Source: Christiangramia echinicola DSM 19838 (GTDB taxonomy: Bacteria; Bacteroidota; Bacteroidia; Flavobacteriales; Flavobacteriaceae). Taken from it: a stretch of DNA of 64,000 bases. Of the stretch, positions 53,267 through 63,067 are shown piece after piece. The notes beneath the pieces are model-generated. The model was given only the letters and a program-made list of their open reading frames with translations. It searched no databases and was not told the DNA's origin. Location of the stretch: positions 62,001 to 126,000 of the forward strand of contig NZ_AUHG01000010.1 in NCBI RefSeq assembly GCF_000423065.1, in the 5' to 3' direction. The stretch's first letter is position 1; the number at the start of each line of letters is the position of its first letter. The position numbers and the translations under genes were made by a program.

Positions 53267-54322
53267 ATGTTTGAGAATAGTCAGGAAAGCAAGACAAACC
53301 TTTCAGAATTAGGCGAATTTGGTTTAATAGACCACTTAACCAAAGGTTTTAGCCCTAAGTTAGAATCTACTATCAAAGCCATTGGCGATGATGCTGCGGT
53401 TCTAAATTTTGAAAATAAGCAGACATTAGTAAGTACAGATCTTCTGGTTGAAGGTGTTCACTTTGACCTCGCTTACATGCCTTTGAAACATCTTGGATAC
53501 AAAGCTGTGATGGTTAATCTTTCAGACATTTATGCCATGAATGCTACAGCAACCCAGATCACTGTTTCTTTCGCTGTCTCCAACCGTTTCCCTGTAGAGG
53601 CTCTGGAAGAATTATATGCAGGAATTCAACTAGCCGCAAAAATGTATAATGTAGATGTGATTGGTGGTGACACCACATCTTCCACTTCCGGGCTAATGAT
53701 TAGTATTACTGCCCTTGGAATGGCAGAAAAAGAAGACATCGTCTACAGAGACGGAGCAAAAGCTAACGATCTACTGGTGCTAACTGGAGATCTTGGTGCA
53801 GCCTATATGGGATTGCAGGTTCTGGAAAGAGAAAAAGAAGTTTTTAAAGCAAACCCGAATTCTCAACCTGACCTTGATCAATATACTTATTTGATTGAAA
53901 GACAATTAAAGCCTGAAGCGAGAAAAGACATTCCGCCACTTTTAAAAGACCTGGATGTTTTACCAACATCTATGATAGACATTAGCGACGGACTATCTTC
54001 TGAAGTGATACACCTTTGCAAGAGCTCTAAGTTAGGAGCAAACCTTTTCGAGGAAAAGATTCCTTTAGATCCCGCGGTAATTTCAGTTTGTGAGGAATTT
54101 GAAATTGACAGCACGATGATCGCGTTAAGTGGTGGTGAAGATTATGAATTACTATTCACAATTTCACAGGATGATTTTGATAAAATTAAAGGAAATCCAC
54201 ATTTAACGGTGATAGGCCATATGACTGAAGAAAATGAAGGCATGCATCTTGTCACGCGAGCCAATCAAAAATTACCATTAATCGCCAGGGGCTGGAATTC
54301 TATGGAAAACAAAGAAGATTAA
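53267..54322 (+). CDS. thiL: Thiamine-monophosphate kinase
   Basis: A 351-residue ThiL, which phosphorylates thiamine monophosphate to thiamine diphosphate, the cofactor of SucA. N-terminal GEFGLIDHLTK, metal/ATP motifs GDDAAVL and DLLVEGVHFDL, VIGGDTTSS, TSMIDISDGLSSEVIHL and SGGEDYELLFT are all PurM/ThiL features. No thiamine riboswitch was seen upstream. Its stop overlaps the stop of the converging small gene. Confidence 0.95.
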   Translation: MFENSQESKTNLSELGEFGLIDHLTKGFSPKLESTIKAIGDDAAVLNFENKQTLVSTDLLVEGVHFDLAYMPLKHLGYKAVMVNLSDIYAMNATATQITVSFAVSNRFPVEALEELYAGIQLAAKMYNVDVIGGDTTSSTSGLMISITALGMAEKEDIVYRDGAKANDLLVLTGDLGAAYMGLQVLEREKEVFKANPNSQPDLDQYTYLIERQLKPEARKDIPPLLKDLDVLPTSMIDISDGLSSEVIHLCKSSKLGANLFEEKIPLDPAVISVCEEFEIDSTMIALSGGEDYELLFTISQDDFDKIKGNPHLTVIGHMTEENEGMHLVTRANQKLPLIARGWNSMENKED

Positions 54323-54570
54323 GAGGCCTTTGCAAGAAATACCCTCTTGCGTCTTCTATGTATTTTCGCAAGGTATGCATTGGTTTCCTTGAATTTTGGG
54401 GTGAGCCTTGCCAAAAGTCCATCGGCAGTATCTGTCATTTCCATGCCACACTTCTTACATTGATACTCATGTACATGATTGGTAATGTTTTTTGACACCC
54501 TTAATCGATGTCCAAAAAGACTGCAATAAACCTTGGCAAATGAAAACAAAGTAGGGTTAGCTTTTTTCAT
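54319..54570 (-). CDS. Small CxxC protein, unknown
   Basis: An 83-residue basic protein: YCSLFGHRLRVSKNITNHVHEYQCKKCGMEMTDTADG, where CSLFGH and CKKC could bind one zinc, then a Lys/Arg-rich C-terminus (KIHRRRKRVFLAK). I recall similar small flavobacterial hypothetical proteins but cannot name a family. Converging with thiL by a 4-nt overlap. A nucleic-acid role is speculation. Confidence 0.7.
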   Translation of the reverse strand: MKKANPTLFSFAKVYCSLFGHRLRVSKNITNHVHEYQCKKCGMEMTDTADGLLARLTPKFKETNAYLAKIHRRRKRVFLAKAS

Positions 54571-54642
54571 ATAAGGTTAAATTTCTGGTTTCTAGGTTAC
54601 TAAATTATAAAAAAAAGTTAATGGTTCGACAAAAAGCGTTAA

Positions 54643-55422
54643 TTAATCGATAAAATGCATCTTTTCTGTTAAATCTACTGGAGCTTCCATATAAGAATTA
54701 TGTCCGTTTTTCAGTATATAAAAATCACAGTCACATCCTTCCGAAACTCTTTGTAACTCATTAACATCCAATATCGGATCCACTTTTCCAGCTACGACGA
54801 TCTTCTGTCCCGAAAACCTTTTAAGTTCCTCTAAATAATTCGTACGAATTTTCATACCATTTAGAGCTGCCTGTACATTTTCAGTTCTCATTTCAACTGC
54901 CCGGGACTTCAAATTCTCTATTTCTGAAGATAATTTCTCTTTGCTTTCTTCAGAATACAGATTAGAGATCGCCATACTTATATAGGCTTCCTTATTTTCC
55001 CCAACCAGTTTAACAGATCTATCTCGTATTTCCTGCTTTTCTACAGTATCCTCAATTGGTGTTGAATTTATCAACATCACGCTCTTTATTATCATAGGAA
55101 AAATCTTAAGCAATTCCAAACTCACATAACCTCCCATACTGTGACCGGCAACGCTAAACTCCTTTATTCCAAGGTTTGTAAGCACCTCCCTAATAGCTAA
55201 AGCCATCAAACTCATAGTATGTATTCCGGCAATTCCTTCCGACTTTCCATGACCGGGTAAATCAATGCAAATTACCTGCCGTTCATTTTGAAGTTCCTTA
55301 ACAATGGGATCCCAGATTGAAGAGTCCTCTAAAAATCCGTGTAATAATATTAGTGGAACTTTTTTTCCCATTCCATATATACTGTAAAAAATCTTTGCTC
55401 CTTTAAATGTTATCTCGCTCAT
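54643..55422 (-). CDS. Alpha/beta hydrolase
   Basis: A 259-residue alpha/beta-hydrolase. Oxyanion segment LLHGFLEDSSIWDP, nucleophile elbow GHSMGGY (Ser near residue 93), then the acid in GKVDPILDV and the His in KNGHNSYMEAP. Related to MenH and 2-hydroxymuconate-type hydrolases, so esterase, MenH-like or lyase activity are all possible. It follows pepP past a terminator, so it may need its own promoter. Confidence 0.85.
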   Translation of the reverse strand: MSEITFKGAKIFYSIYGMGKKVPLILLHGFLEDSSIWDPIVKELQNERQVICIDLPGHGKSEGIAGIHTMSLMALAIREVLTNLGIKEFSVAGHSMGGYVSLELLKIFPMIIKSVMLINSTPIEDTVEKQEIRDRSVKLVGENKEAYISMAISNLYSEESKEKLSSEIENLKSRAVEMRTENVQAALNGMKIRTNYLEELKRFSGQKIVVAGKVDPILDVNELQRVSEGCDCDFYILKNGHNSYMEAPVDLTEKMHFID

Positions 55423-55431
55423 TGTATTAAT

Positions 55432-55474
55432 AAAAAAACCGCGAATCCAGGAAAAGAAATTCCAGAATTCGCGG
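55432..55474 (-). terminator. Terminator after aminopeptidase P
   Basis: Arms 55439-55453 and 55460-55474 (CCGCGAATCCAGGAA and TTCCAGAATTCGCGG, two mismatches) followed on the minus strand by T7 at 55438-55432. Confidence 0.85.
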
Positions 55475-55513
55475 CAAATATTGAAGTTTAAATTTTCTTT
55501 AAATCCGAAATAA

Positions 55514-56806
55514 TTAAGAATTCATGATATCTTCTATCTCCTCAATTTCTATAGGTATATTTCTCATTAAATTGAAAGGTTCTCCTTTTTCCTGGATCAC
55601 CACGTCATCCTCAAGTCTAATCCCGAAACCTTCATCTGGAAGGTAGATCCCCGGCTCTACTGTGAATACCTGGTTAGCCTGCATTGGTTCAGTCAAAATT
55701 CCATAATCATGAGTATCAAGACCAATATGATGTGAAGTTCCGTGCATAAAATACTTTTTGTAGGCTGGCCAGTCTGGATCTTCGTTCTGAACATCTGCTT
55801 TATCCAGTAATCCCAGATCTATCAATTCTGAAGTCATCATTTTCCCGACCTCCACATGGTATTCTTTCCACATTGTACCAGGAACAAGTAATTTTGTGGC
55901 TTCGTTCTTAACTTTATTAACCGCGTTGTATACTTGCTTCTGTCTGTCTGTATATCTACCAGATACTGGAATTGTTCTACTAAGGTCACTGGAGTAATTA
56001 GCATATTCTGCCCCGGTATCTAAAAGAATAAGATCGCCTTCTTTACATTGATGCCTGTTCTCTATATAATGTAAAACGTTCGCATTATTACCACTGGCGA
56101 TAATTGGAGTATAAGCAAAGCCTTTTGAACGGTTTCTTATCATCTCATGGTAATATTCTGCTTCTATTTCATATTCCCAAACTCCAGGTTTAACGAACTT
56201 CAGGGTTCTTCTAAAAGCTTTTTCAGTAATATCACACGCCTTTTGCATAAGATCCAGTTCAATAGGATCTTTTACTGAACGTAATCTTTGTAGAATTGGG
56301 TTTGCCTTAGCCACCTGATGCGCAGGATATTTCTCCTTACACCATTTTATAAAACGATCATCCCTTGTTTCGGTAGCATGATTTGCTCTGTAATGTTCAT
56401 TTGTATTCAAATAAACTGTTTCACATTGGGTCATGACCTCAAAAAAGATCTTTTCAAAATCTTTCATCCAGTAAACAGTCTTAATTCCGCTTACTTCAAA
56501 AGCATCATCTTTATTAAGCTTAGCTCCTTCCCAAACTGCAATATGTTCATTGGTTTCTGTTAAGAAAAGGATCTCCCGGTGCTTTTCTTCAGGTGCATCC
56601 GGAAATAATACTAGAATACTTTCATCCTGATCTACCCCACTTAAATAGAATATATCACGGTTTTGCTGAAAAGGCATTGTACTGTCGGCACCAATCGGAT
56701 AAATATCATTTGAATTAAAAACCGCAAGGCTTTTAGGCTTCATTTTATCCATGAAGTTTTTGCGGTTTTTTATAAAGAGTTTCGAATCTATTCTGTCATA
56801 TTTCAT
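55514..56806 (-). CDS. Aminopeptidase P (M24 family)
   Basis: A 430-residue Xaa-Pro aminopeptidase: N-terminal creatinase-like domain (IFYLSGVDQDESILVLFPD) and a pita-bread catalytic domain. Dinuclear metal ligands are visible: Asp in LLDTGAEYANYSSDLSRT, His in GTSHHIGLDTHD, Glu in VEPGIYLP and Glu in GIRLEDDVVI. Removes an N-terminal residue preceding Pro. A -7 element lies at 56829-56836, and a terminator follows. Confidence 0.94.
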   Translation of the reverse strand: MKYDRIDSKLFIKNRKNFMDKMKPKSLAVFNSNDIYPIGADSTMPFQQNRDIFYLSGVDQDESILVLFPDAPEEKHREILFLTETNEHIAVWEGAKLNKDDAFEVSGIKTVYWMKDFEKIFFEVMTQCETVYLNTNEHYRANHATETRDDRFIKWCKEKYPAHQVAKANPILQRLRSVKDPIELDLMQKACDITEKAFRRTLKFVKPGVWEYEIEAEYYHEMIRNRSKGFAYTPIIASGNNANVLHYIENRHQCKEGDLILLDTGAEYANYSSDLSRTIPVSGRYTDRQKQVYNAVNKVKNEATKLLVPGTMWKEYHVEVGKMMTSELIDLGLLDKADVQNEDPDWPAYKKYFMHGTSHHIGLDTHDYGILTEPMQANQVFTVEPGIYLPDEGFGIRLEDDVVIQEKGEPFNLMRNIPIEIEEIEDIMNS

Positions 56807-56828
56807 AAATAAATCTTTTCAATTTTTT

Positions 56829-56836
56829 CAAAATTA
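56829..56836 (-). promoter_or_regulatory. -7 element for aminopeptidase P
   Basis: TAATTTTG on the minus strand, 22 nt before the start codon. Confidence 0.5.
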
Positions 56837-56942
56837 AAGGAATTAAACGCAAAAGCTATTAAAGGAAATTAAAATTTTAGGAGATACCGGGATTTGCTAT
56901 TTTAGATCATTATAATTTCATGTTTGCAACCTTAAAGAATAG

Positions 56943-57461
56943 ATGAAATCTTATAAAGCATTCGAGACAGGAAGACTAATCATTAGACCAACTTCAATAG
57001 AAGACAAAGATTTCATATATAAACTATTGAATTCTCCCAAATGGTTAAGGTATATTGGGGATAGAAATGTAAGATCTTCACTAGATGCTGAAAATTACAT
57101 CGTAAGCCGAATGTTACCTCAACTCGAAAAACTTGGTTTTTCCAATAATACTATCATCAAAAAAGAAGACGGAGTGAAAATTGGCACCTGCGGTTTATTT
57201 GATCGTGAAGGTCTGGAAGAGGTAGACATCGGATTTGCTTTTTTGCCTGAATACGAAAATATGGGCTATGCATTTGAAGCTACAAGCACTTTAAAAAGAG
57301 CTGCAAAAGACGAATTCGGGCTGACCAATTTAAGCGCGATAACCCTGGAGGAAAATAAAGCTTCCAGGAAACTACTGGAGAAACTGGAATTCAAATTTAA
57401 GGAAAAGATCAGGCTGCCAGAAGATCCAGCCGAACTTATGCTGTATTCACTAAGGCTTTAA
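56943..57461 (+). CDS. GNAT acetyltransferase (RimJ/RimL-like)
   Basis: A 172-residue GNAT fold: ETGRLIIRPTSIEDKDFIYKLLNSP at the N-terminus, then EEVDIGFAFLPEYENMGYAFEAT, the acetyl-CoA-binding strand and loop, and LSAITLEENKASRKLLEKLEFK, the RimJ/RimL hallmark. It likely acetylates a protein N-terminus or small molecule; target unknown. Its stop abuts that of the converging cbpM gene. Confidence 0.9.
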   Translation: MKSYKAFETGRLIIRPTSIEDKDFIYKLLNSPKWLRYIGDRNVRSSLDAENYIVSRMLPQLEKLGFSNNTIIKKEDGVKIGTCGLFDREGLEEVDIGFAFLPEYENMGYAFEATSTLKRAAKDEFGLTNLSAITLEENKASRKLLEKLEFKFKEKIRLPEDPAELMLYSLRL

Positions 57462-57752
57462 TTATTCATAAAGTCCCAACCTATTTTTCAATCGCACATT
57501 ATCCTTTTGCAGGTCCTGTATTTGCTTAAGCAGATGATTTATTGCTTCCAGGCCCTCCAGGTTAATATCAAGTTCTTTATGCAAGCGCATCATTTTTTCG
57601 AATTCGGCTAAATGATCACAATGTATGTACTCCGTTTCCTGCACAGTGACAATCTCAATGATCCCACTTTCATATAGCGAACTCACAAACTGCCGCTCAA
57701 CCTGGTATCGCACACAAATTTCATCTGCAGGAATTAGCTCTTCATTTCTCAT
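57462..57752 (-). CDS. CbpM-like chaperone modulator
   Basis: A 96-residue CbpM/MerR-like helical protein (LIPADEICVRYQVERQFVSSLYESGIIE), with a C-terminal coiled-coil (LLKQIQDLQKDNVRLKNRL). CbpM inhibits the DnaJ-type protein CbpA by binding its J domain. It overlaps the upstream DnaJ gene by four bases, so the pair is translationally coupled. Confidence 0.9.
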   Translation of the reverse strand: MRNEELIPADEICVRYQVERQFVSSLYESGIIEIVTVQETEYIHCDHLAEFEKMMRLHKELDINLEGLEAINHLLKQIQDLQKDNVRLKNRLGLYE

Positions 57753-58666
57753 ATTCCTGTATTTTTAAGTTCCTGAAATAATTCTTTCTGCTTACCGGTA
57801 AGATTTTCCGGGATCTTAATATCATAGGTGATAATAAGATCTCCAAATTGCCCTTCTTTTTTATACTTCGGAAATCCCTTTCCTTTTAATTTAACTTTAC
57901 TACTGTTCTGGGTTCCAGGCTTCACCTTCAGTTTCACTTTTCCATCAAACGTATTAACCTGTATCTCGCCACCAAGAACCGCGGTAGTAAGCTCTATTTC
58001 TTCAGTAGAATATAGATTTTCTTTTTCTCTGCGGAAGTTAGTATCGTTCAAAATATTGAAAGTGATGTAAAGATCCCCTTTAGGTCCTCCCTGAATTCCG
58101 GGACCGCCATGGCCTTTGATTTTTATAGTTTGCCCATTCTCTACCCCAGCGGGTATCGTAAGCCTGATATTCTTGCCATTTACGGTAAGTGTATGTTTTT
58201 TACTTTCGTGGACTTCACTAAGTCTTAACTGAAGTTCTGCATTAAAATCCTGTCCTTTAAAATGAGCGCCACGATGCGCTCCTTCTGCTCTTGCCCTTCC
58301 GCCAAACATCTGTTCAAAAAAGTCTGAAAATGTATCGTCATCAAAATTTCCCGAATAAGACTGCCTGCCTCCTCCACCAAAGCCCCGGCTAAAACCACCA
58401 GAAGCTGCCTGCTGTTTTTTAGCCTGCTCAAATTGATCTGCATGCTGCCAGTCTTTCCCGTATTCATCGTATTTCTTACGTTTTTCAGGATCACTTAAAA
58501 CTTCATGAGCTTCGTTGATCTGCTGAAATCTCGCCTGAGCTTCCTTATCGTTAGGATTAAGGTCAGGGTGGTATTTACGGGCTAGCTTCCTGTAAGCTTT
58601 TTTGATATCGGCCTTGGACGCCGATCTTTCTAATTCTAAAAGTTTGTAGTAGTCTATAAATTCCAT
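57749..58666 (-). CDS. DnaJ-type co-chaperone (CbpA-like)
   Basis: A 305-residue J-protein: J domain at 4-70 with HPD in KYHPDLNPND, a Gly/Phe-rich linker (SGGFSRGFGGGGRQS), then two beta-sandwich C-terminal domains (GKNIRLTIPAGVENGQTIKIKG). The DnaJ zinc-finger domain is absent, as in CbpA. Works with DnaK; CbpM next door should modulate it. Confidence 0.93.
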   Translation of the reverse strand: MEFIDYYKLLELERSASKADIKKAYRKLARKYHPDLNPNDKEAQARFQQINEAHEVLSDPEKRKKYDEYGKDWQHADQFEQAKKQQAASGGFSRGFGGGGRQSYSGNFDDDTFSDFFEQMFGGRARAEGAHRGAHFKGQDFNAELQLRLSEVHESKKHTLTVNGKNIRLTIPAGVENGQTIKIKGHGGPGIQGGPKGDLYITFNILNDTNFRREKENLYSTEEIELTTAVLGGEIQVNTFDGKVKLKVKPGTQNSSKVKLKGKGFPKYKKEGQFGDLIITYDIKIPENLTGKQKELFQELKNTGI

Positions 58667-58683
58667 GCAACAAATCCAGTTTA

Positions 58684-59193
58684 CTATGATTTAAAAACTC
58701 CCGAGTCCATTTCTTTTTTCTTAAGCTGACTTTCGATCAAACCGATTTGGCCAATATGATAAATATCATGCTGAACCAGGCCTTTTAGTAGATATCCAAA
58801 ATTATAATCTTTACCGTCTACTTTTTCTTCCAGAAAAGAATCATCTTCTTTTTCATTCAATAATTCATAGATCTCACCCTGGGTAGCAACCAGTTCTCTT
58901 TTTAATTCCTCCCATTCTTTTTGAGAGTGAACCTCTATATTTGGCCAGTCGTCATTAGTATCTATTTCAAGTGAATAGTCATTATTCCCTTTTAACTTTT
59001 CCACGGCAAATTTTTTCCAGGCGATCAAATGCCCTACGATCTGAGCCACAGTATGAGATTCTGGAACACAGGACTTATATCCTATGATATATGGTACATT
59101 TTCAAGTTTTCTCATAACCGATTTGCCGTACCATGGACCTCCTTCAAAGGTCTCAGAAAGAGACCTTATAATTTCTTTTATATTTTCTTTCAT
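58684..59193 (-). CDS. DinB-fold (YfiT-like) protein
   Basis: A 169-residue four-helix DinB/YfiT-like protein from ATG 59193 (MKENIKEIIRSLSETFEGG); a longer frame to 59322 has no sensible leader. Possible metal-ligand histidines in VAQIVGHLIAWKKF and LVQHDIYHIGQIG match the three-His pattern of the family. These often act as metal-dependent thiol transferases or damage-inducible hydrolases; exact role unknown. Not related to DNA polymerase DinB. Confidence 0.82.
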   Translation of the reverse strand: MKENIKEIIRSLSETFEGGPWYGKSVMRKLENVPYIIGYKSCVPESHTVAQIVGHLIAWKKFAVEKLKGNNDYSLEIDTNDDWPNIEVHSQKEWEELKRELVATQGEIYELLNEKEDDSFLEEKVDGKDYNFGYLLKGLVQHDIYHIGQIGLIESQLKKKEMDSGVFKS

Positions 59194-59397
59194 GTAGGGA
59201 TTACTTGAATTGAAAATTACGAAAAATGAGCAATTACGGCAGTTAAGCTTTTGCCAAATCATTTTTGAAAATTCTACATCGGTATTAGAATTTCGTAAAA
59301 AGAATGCATTTTGCTCAAGCAACTCTAATTCAAAGATTCAACAAATAATAAAGTACTTTAAATTAGTTCTAAATAGGCTTTAAAAAGGCTTCCAAAG

Positions 59398-59429
59398 TTT
59401 GTTAAAAATTAGAAGGAAGCGTATTTTTG
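59398..59429 (+). promoter_or_regulatory. Full promoter of the sdhCAB operon
   Basis: TTTG at 59398-59401, 20 nt, then TATTTTTG at 59422-59429. Transcription should start near 59435, 26 nt before sdhC. Confidence 0.7.
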
Positions 59430-59460
59430 CTGCACTTTATCAAAATAATTCAAAAAATTT

Positions 59461-60177
59461 ATGGCGAAATCTGCGCTTTTAAAGTCATCATTGGCAAAAA
59501 AATACTGGATGGCTTTCACCGGCCTTTTTCTGTGCCTGTTTTTAGTAGGACATCTTATTGGAAATTTACAACTGCTTATTCCAGTTAGTGAAGGAGCAAG
59601 GGATACTTTTAATGAATATGCATTATTCATGACCACCAATCCTGCGGTTAAGGTATTATCTTACCTAACTTACATCAGTATTCTTTTTCATGCTATTGAC
59701 GGGTTGATGCTTACTATCAATAACCGTAAGGCGAGACCTCAGGGTTATGTAAATTTCAAACCTTCAACAAACACCATGTGGTCTTCCAGAAATATGGGAA
59801 TACTTGGTACGATCATTCTTGCATTTATCGTTGTTCACATGACCATGTTCTGGGGAGAAATGAAATTTGGTGGGCTTGACGAAACAGTATATACTACTGC
59901 TAATGGCGAGGAAGTAAAAGACCTTTATACATTAACAATTAAGACGTTCCAGGATGCTCAGTACGGATTAATCTGGGCAATCGCATATGCTATTGCTATG
60001 CTGGCTATCGGTTTTCACCTGTCTCACGGGTTCGCAAGCGGATTTCAGTCACTAGGAGTTAATCATCCAAAATACAACGGGTTTATTAGAAAGTTAGGTT
60101 TAGCCTTTGCCGTTTTAGTGCCTCTGGCATTCGCGGTGATACCTTTTTATATTCACTTTGTACTAGAAAAAATTTAA
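59461..60177 (+). CDS. sdhC: Succinate dehydrogenase cytochrome b558 subunit
   Basis: A 238-residue five-helix membrane anchor of the b558 type (as in Bacillus/Bacteroidota diheme SQR), carrying haem and the menaquinone site. Conserved His residues lie in FLVGHLIGN, ILFHAIDG, VVHMTMFWGE and GFHLSHGFASGFQS. First gene of sdhCAB; sdhA starts three bases after its stop. Tied to the TCA cycle with sucAB. Confidence 0.95.
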   Translation: MAKSALLKSSLAKKYWMAFTGLFLCLFLVGHLIGNLQLLIPVSEGARDTFNEYALFMTTNPAVKVLSYLTYISILFHAIDGLMLTINNRKARPQGYVNFKPSTNTMWSSRNMGILGTIILAFIVVHMTMFWGEMKFGGLDETVYTTANGEEVKDLYTLTIKTFQDAQYGLIWAIAYAIAMLAIGFHLSHGFASGFQSLGVNHPKYNGFIRKLGLAFAVLVPLAFAVIPFYIHFVLEKI

Positions 60178-60180
60178 GCT

Positions 60181-62184
60181 ATGGGAATATTTGAATCTAA
60201 TGCACCTAAAGGCCCATTGGCAGAAAAGTGGACCAATCATAAAAATGAAATAGACCTGGTTAACCCGGCTAACAAACGTAACATAGACGTTATTGTGGTT
60301 GGAACAGGACTTGCCGGTGGTAGTGCTGCGGCAACTCTTGCAGAACTTGGTTACAACGTAAAAACATTTTGTTATCAGGATTCTCCACGTAGAGCTCACT
60401 CTATTGCAGCTCAGGGAGGAATTAACGCAGCAAAGAACTACCAGGGAGATGGTGATTCTATTTACCGTCTTTTCTACGATACAATTAAAGGTGGTGATTA
60501 CCGTTCCAGGGAATCCAACGTTTACCGCCTTGCGGAAGTTTCAGGAAGCATTATTGACCAGTGCGTAGCACAGGGAGTACCTTTCGCTCGTGAATATGGT
60601 GGCATGTTAGATAACCGTTCTTTTGGAGGGGTTTTGGTATCTAGAACTTTCTATGCTAAAGGACAAACGGGGCAACAGCTATTGCTTGGAGCCTATTCCG
60701 CAATGAACCGCCAGATAAATCGTGGTAAGATCAAAGCTTACAACAGGCATGAAATGCTGGATATCGTTAAGGTTGATGGTAAAGCTCGTGGTATTATCGC
60801 CAGGAACCTGGTAACAGGAGAATTAGAAAGACATTCTGCTCACGCTGTCGTTGTTGCTTCAGGAGGATATGGTAACGTATTTTTCCTTTCTACCAATGCC
60901 ATGGGAAGTAATGTTACAGCCGGATGGAAAATACATAAAAAGGGAGCGTATTTTGCTAACCCTTGTTTTACTCAAATACACCCTACCTGTATTCCGGTTT
61001 CAGGAGATCATCAGTCTAAACTAACATTGATGTCTGAATCTTTAAGAAACGATGGTAGAATCTGGGTTCCGAAGAAAAAAGAAGATGCGGAAGCAATTAA
61101 GGCTGGTAAAAAGAAACCAACTGAGCTTACAGAAGAAGAAAGAGATTATTACTTAGAAAGAAGGTATCCTGCCTTTGGTAACCTGGTACCTCGTGATGTT
61201 GCTTCAAGAGCAGCTAAAGAACGTTGTGATGCAGGTTACGGAGTAAATAAAACAGGAGAAGCGGTATATCTGGATTTTAGTTCAGCCATTATGCGTTATG
61301 GTAAGGAGGCTGCGACTACTCAGAAGATTAGCAATCCTTCAGACGAAAAAATAAGACAATTAGGAAAAGAGGTCGTGGAGGCCAAATATGGTAACCTGTT
61401 CCAGATGTATGAGAAGATCGTAGATCAGAATCCATATGAAACTCCTATGATGATCTATCCTGCCGTACATTATACTATGGGTGGTGTATGGGTTGATTAT
61501 AATTTACAAACAACAATTCCAGGATGTTACGCGATTGGAGAAGCTAATTTCTCTGATCACGGTGCAAACAGACTTGGAGCCTCTGCGTTAATGCAGGGAC
61601 TTGCTGACGGATATTTCGTTTTGCCTTATACAATTGGTAATTATCTGGCAGATGATATTAGAACCGGGGCTATCCCAACAGATTCTGCAGAATTTGAAGC
61701 TGCTGAAACCGAAGTAAGGGAAAGACTCGAAAAGCTGGTAAATAATAACGGAACTAAATCTGTAGATCACTTCCACAAGATACTTGGTAAGATCATGTGG
61801 AATAAGGTTGGAATGGCAAGAAATGCTACCAGTCTTAAAGAAGCGATCAAAGAGATCCAGGAACTTCGCGAAGAATTCTGGAGAGACGTTAGAGTTCCGG
61901 GAACTACCGCTGAAATGAATGCAGAGCTTGAAAAAGCAGGACGTGTTGCAGATTTCCTTGAATTAGGTGAATTATTCGCTAAGGATGCCTTACACAGAGA
62001 AGAATCTTGTGGTGGTCACTTTAGAGAAGAATATCAAACTGAAGAAGGGGAAGCACTTCGTGACGACGAGAACTTTATGTATGTAGCAGCATGGGAATAC
62101 ACCGGTAATCCTGCAGATGCTATTCTTCATAAGGAGGATCTTGATTATGAAAATATCAAAGTAAAAACAAGGAGCTATAAATAG
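60181..62184 (+). CDS. sdhA: Succinate dehydrogenase flavoprotein subunit
   Basis: A 667-residue SdhA oxidising succinate to fumarate. FAD motif [17 protein letters not shown], covalent-FAD His in [15 protein letters not shown], active-site region [14 protein letters not shown] and the C-terminal SHGAN-like segment [12 protein letters not shown]. Length is normal for Bacteroidota enzymes. It lies between sdhC and sdhB (59-nt gap). Confidence 0.96.
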   Translation: MGIFESNAPKGPLAEKWTNHKNEIDLVNPANKRNIDVIVVGTGLAGGSAAATLAELGYNVKTFCYQDSPRRAHSIAAQGGINAAKNYQGDGDSIYRLFYDTIKGGDYRSRESNVYRLAEVSGSIIDQCVAQGVPFAREYGGMLDNRSFGGVLVSRTFYAKGQTGQQLLLGAYSAMNRQINRGKIKAYNRHEMLDIVKVDGKARGIIARNLVTGELERHSAHAVVVASGGYGNVFFLSTNAMGSNVTAGWKIHKKGAYFANPCFTQIHPTCIPVSGDHQSKLTLMSESLRNDGRIWVPKKKEDAEAIKAGKKKPTELTEEERDYYLERRYPAFGNLVPRDVASRAAKERCDAGYGVNKTGEAVYLDFSSAIMRYGKEAATTQKISNPSDEKIRQLGKEVVEAKYGNLFQMYEKIVDQNPYETPMMIYPAVHYTMGGVWVDYNLQTTIPGCYAIGEANFSDHGANRLGASALMQGLADGYFVLPYTIGNYLADDIRTGAIPTDSAEFEAAETEVRERLEKLVNNNGTKSVDHFHKILGKIMWNKVGMARNATSLKEAIKEIQELREEFWRDVRVPGTTAEMNAELEKAGRVADFLELGELFAKDALHREESCGGHFREEYQTEEGEALRDDENFMYVAAWEYTGNPADAILHKEDLDYENIKVKTRSYK

Positions 62185-62243
62185 ATTTGAGATATGAGAT
62201 CTCAGGATTTTGATCTCATTTCTAAATACTCAATACTTAAAGT

Positions 62244-62987
62244 ATGAACCTTACACTAAAAATATGGCGTCAGAAAAACGCCGACACAAAAGGAAAAATG
62301 GTAACCTACCAGGTTTCTGACATTTCTAACGATATGTCTTTTCTTGAAATGATGGATGTTCTTAATGAGCAATTGATCAATAAAGGAGATGAGCCGGTAG
62401 CTTTTGATCATGACTGTCGTGAGGGAATTTGCGGTTCTTGCAGTCTTCAGATCAATGGGGAACCACATGGACCAGATCGTGGAGTGGCTACATGTCAGCT
62501 TCACATGAGAAAATTCAAAGATGGCGATACTATTACCATCGAGCCTTTCCGTGCAAAGGCATTTCCGCTTATCAAAGACCTTGTGGTAGACCGTAGTTCG
62601 TTTGACCGCATTCAGCAGGCAGGTGGTTACGTATCAGTAAATACTTCTGGAAATACCATAGATGCGAACTCAATCCCTGTAGATAAGGAAAATGCAGATA
62701 TGTCCTTCTATGCAGCAACTTGTATTGGTTGTGGTGCTTGCGTTGCCGCTTGTAAGAATGCGAGCGCCATGTTATTCACCTCAGCAAAAGTAAGCCAGTT
62801 TGCTTTACTTCCGCAAGGAGAAGTTGAAGCAGACCGAAGAGTGTTGCAAATGGTAGAGCAAATGGATAAAGAAGGTTTTGGGAACTGTACTAATACTGGT
62901 GCTTGCGAAATTGAGTGTCCTAAAGGGATTTCTTTAGAGAACATTGCCAGAATGAACAGAGAATACCTTAAAGCGAGCGTAAAATAA
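62244..62987 (+). CDS. sdhB: Succinate dehydrogenase iron-sulfur subunit
   Basis: A 247-residue SdhB carrying three Fe-S clusters: the [2Fe-2S] Cys set in [16 protein letters not shown] with a downstream Cys in VATCQLH, then [13 protein letters not shown] and [15 protein letters not shown] for the [4Fe-4S] and [3Fe-4S] clusters. It relays electrons from SdhA to SdhC. Last gene of the operon, with a terminator about 27 nt after its stop. Confidence 0.96.
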   Translation: MNLTLKIWRQKNADTKGKMVTYQVSDISNDMSFLEMMDVLNEQLINKGDEPVAFDHDCREGICGSCSLQINGEPHGPDRGVATCQLHMRKFKDGDTITIEPFRAKAFPLIKDLVVDRSSFDRIQQAGGYVSVNTSGNTIDANSIPVDKENADMSFYAATCIGCGACVAACKNASAMLFTSAKVSQFALLPQGEVEADRRVLQMVEQMDKEGFGNCTNTGACEIECPKGISLENIARMNREYLKASVK

Positions 62988-63013
62988 TTAACGCTTGTTT
63001 AATTATATAGATT

Positions 63014-63037
63014 AACCCGGACTTTGCAGTCCGGGTT
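63014..63037 (+). terminator. Terminator after sdhB
   Basis: AACCCGGACT / AGTCCGGGTT, 10-bp stem, TTGC loop, long T-run. Confidence 0.9.
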
Positions 63038-63067
63038 TTTTTATGCATTTTAATTAAAAATTCAGAA

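Noticed and set aside
58684-59193. DNA-damage polymerase DinB
   Set aside because: This is the unrelated DinB/YfiT four-helix metal-binding fold; the polymerase is at 1091-2311.
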